64,000 nt of DNA from Leucobacter salsicius M1-8. GTDB taxonomy: Bacteria; Actinomycetota; Actinomycetes; Actinomycetales; Microbacteriaceae. The stretch covers positions 24,289-88,288 of the forward strand of contig NZ_AOCN01000018.1 of the NCBI RefSeq assembly GCF_000350525.1, read 5' to 3'. A program made the position numbers and the translations under genes. The notes under the pieces are model-generated. The model made no database searches. It saw only the letters and a program-made list of their open reading frames with translations, and was not told where the DNA came from. This document shows positions 63,041-64,000 of this stretch, in pieces; the stretch's first letter is position 1, and every line of letters starts with the position of its first letter.

Positions 63041-63967
63041 GTGCACTCTCATCCTCGCAAGAACCGCAACCTGTCTGCCCGATTCGCAGTAGGTCTGGGC
63101 GTCGGCGCAATTGCGGCGGTCGGTCTCGTGAGCCCGGCCATTGCGGCAACGTCAAGCCCAGCCAGGACCATTGACCAGCCCTCGTGCGAGGTGTCGGCAG
63201 GCATCCTGACTTGGGGTGTCAAAGAGAGCTTCCGCTCATACATCAGCGGCAGCATCGCCAACGGCGAGTGGACCGTCAGTGACGACATGCGGTACGAGAC
63301 GCCGAGTTTCATTTGGGACAAGGTCGCGGGCGGCGTCACGCCCGGGCTCGAGGCGGGTGAGATCGGCTTCACCGGGGCCGTGCACTTCACCGGTCACGAC
63401 GGGGCCATGGCCCTTGACCTGGCGAACCCAAAGATTGAGTTCGCTGCAGACGACACTGCGTACCTGCTGCTCGATATCGGCTCAAGCGATGCGACGAACC
63501 CTGACTCAAGCGCCGAGCAGACCGGGGTGCGCGCCGCAAAGCTTGACCTGGCGACCGCGGTGACCGCGGGCGGCAGCGAGCTCTCGATCGAAGGCGCTGT
63601 GCCTCGCCTCACCGCCGAGGGCGCCACAGCACTCAACGGCGCCTACGGCAGCTATGTGGCAGGCGAAGAGCTCGACCCGATCACCCTGGCGGCCACGGTC
63701 GCAGGTTGCGAACTGGGAGAGCAGGCGGCGGTGGCTCCCGAGGAGCCCGAGCAGATCCCGCTCGACCCCGCAACCCCGGTCGCGGCCGAGGCCGATGCGC
63801 CCCAGATCCCGTGGCTGCCGGTCGGCATCGGTGCTGTCGCCCTGCTCGTGATCGGTATCACCGGAGGCATGCTGCTGGGAGGCCGCGGCAAGAAGCGCAC
63901 GGGCGATCCGGGTTCCAGCGTCGATTCTGGCGACGGATCTGGCGACGGATCGAGCGCTTCCGAGTAG
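63041..63967 (+). CDS. Membrane-anchored HtaA-domain protein (single domain)
   Basis: 308 residues. Signal peptide (about 1-40, ending IAATSS), one HtaA domain (about 55-205; LTWGVKESFRSYISGSIANGEW, GAVHFTGHDGAMALDLANPKIE), a Pro/Ala-rich stretch, membrane helix (about 263-288) and a basic, Ser/Gly-rich cytoplasmic tail. It carries two cysteines, one before and one after the domain, which could be disulfide-bonded. GTG 63041 has AAGGAG upstream. It lies 47 bp after the large HtaA gene, so one operon is likely; a haem ABC transporter would be expected beyond the window edge, and the last 33 bases show nothing. Confidence 0.87.
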   Translation: MHSHPRKNRNLSARFAVGLGVGAIAAVGLVSPAIAATSSPARTIDQPSCEVSAGILTWGVKESFRSYISGSIANGEWTVSDDMRYETPSFIWDKVAGGVTPGLEAGEIGFTGAVHFTGHDGAMALDLANPKIEFAADDTAYLLLDIGSSDATNPDSSAEQTGVRAAKLDLATAVTAGGSELSIEGAVPRLTAEGATALNGAYGSYVAGEELDPITLAATVAGCELGEQAAVAPEEPEQIPLDPATPVAAEADAPQIPWLPVGIGAVALLVIGITGGMLLGGRGKKRTGDPGSSVDSGDGSGDGSSASE

Positions 63968-64000
63968 CTCAGTTCCCAAATATGCAAGAACCCGCTGACT

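Overview
The window is chromosomal DNA from a high-GC Gram-positive bacterium (Actinobacteria), most likely of the family Microbacteriaceae. This rests on WhiB, MtrAB-LpqB, CarD and LpqE-like proteins, a long HPF, a PdtaS-type kinase, a DUF222/HNH nuclease, tandem TatA genes, HtaA haem-binding proteins and very frequent GTG/TTG starts. A Leucobacter-like genus is possible, but I cannot fix it from the sequence. Gene density is high, no gap between genes exceeds 300 bases, and there is no rRNA, CRISPR array, prophage or intact insertion sequence. Many genes lack a Shine-Dalgarno sequence and instead carry a -10-like hexamer TANNNT six or seven bases before ATG/GTG. This suggests leaderless transcripts and was used to choose several starts.

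Layout. 1-5.8 kb: purine synthesis (purD cut by the window edge, purF, purM) with a sterol-carrier-like protein, two TatA paralogues and two small membrane proteins. 5.9-14.9 kb: ispF-ispD-carD, divergent from an LpqE-like lipoprotein, then the phosphate-type sensor pair SenX3-RegX3 with phoU, then cysS-rlmB and an Rv3235-like protein. 15.1-20.6 kb: PdtaS-type kinase and a PspC/toastrack membrane protein divergent from a PspC-fused kinase and LuxR regulator. 20.6-34.6 kb: translation block proS, nusA, ylxR, infB, rbfA, truB. It is interrupted by a four-gene WXG100/alpha-beta-hydrolase/lipoprotein cassette and interspersed with mutY and DUF805 and DUF2871 membrane proteins; rimP is absent from its usual place.

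34.7-49.6 kb: an actinobacterial envelope and cell-cycle block: whiB2-like regulator, large membrane glycosyltransferase, DUF5719 protein, zincin-like protein, mtrA-mtrB-lpqB, comF, hpf, secA, a membrane-anchored DsbA-like protein and tRNA-Thr(TGT). 49.7-57.8 kb: accessory genes: a DMT exporter, a DUF222/HNH protein, a nitroreductase with msrB, and a catabolic-looking locus in which a fused double Lrp regulator is divergent from a metabolite:H+ symporter and an M20 amidohydrolase. 58-64 kb: a probable haem-acquisition operon of three exported proteins (an SLH-repeat protein, a three-domain HtaA protein, a one-domain HtaA protein), preceded by a perfect 20-bp dyad and running to the window edge.

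Most striking signals: the T7SS-type cassette inserted in the translation operon, the haem surface cluster, a DtxR/IdeR-like box between carD and the LpqE-like gene, a PHO-box-like repeat before phoU, a hairpin overlapping the infB ribosome-binding site, a duplicated nusA 3' end, and a strongly over-represented palindrome GATCCGGATC.
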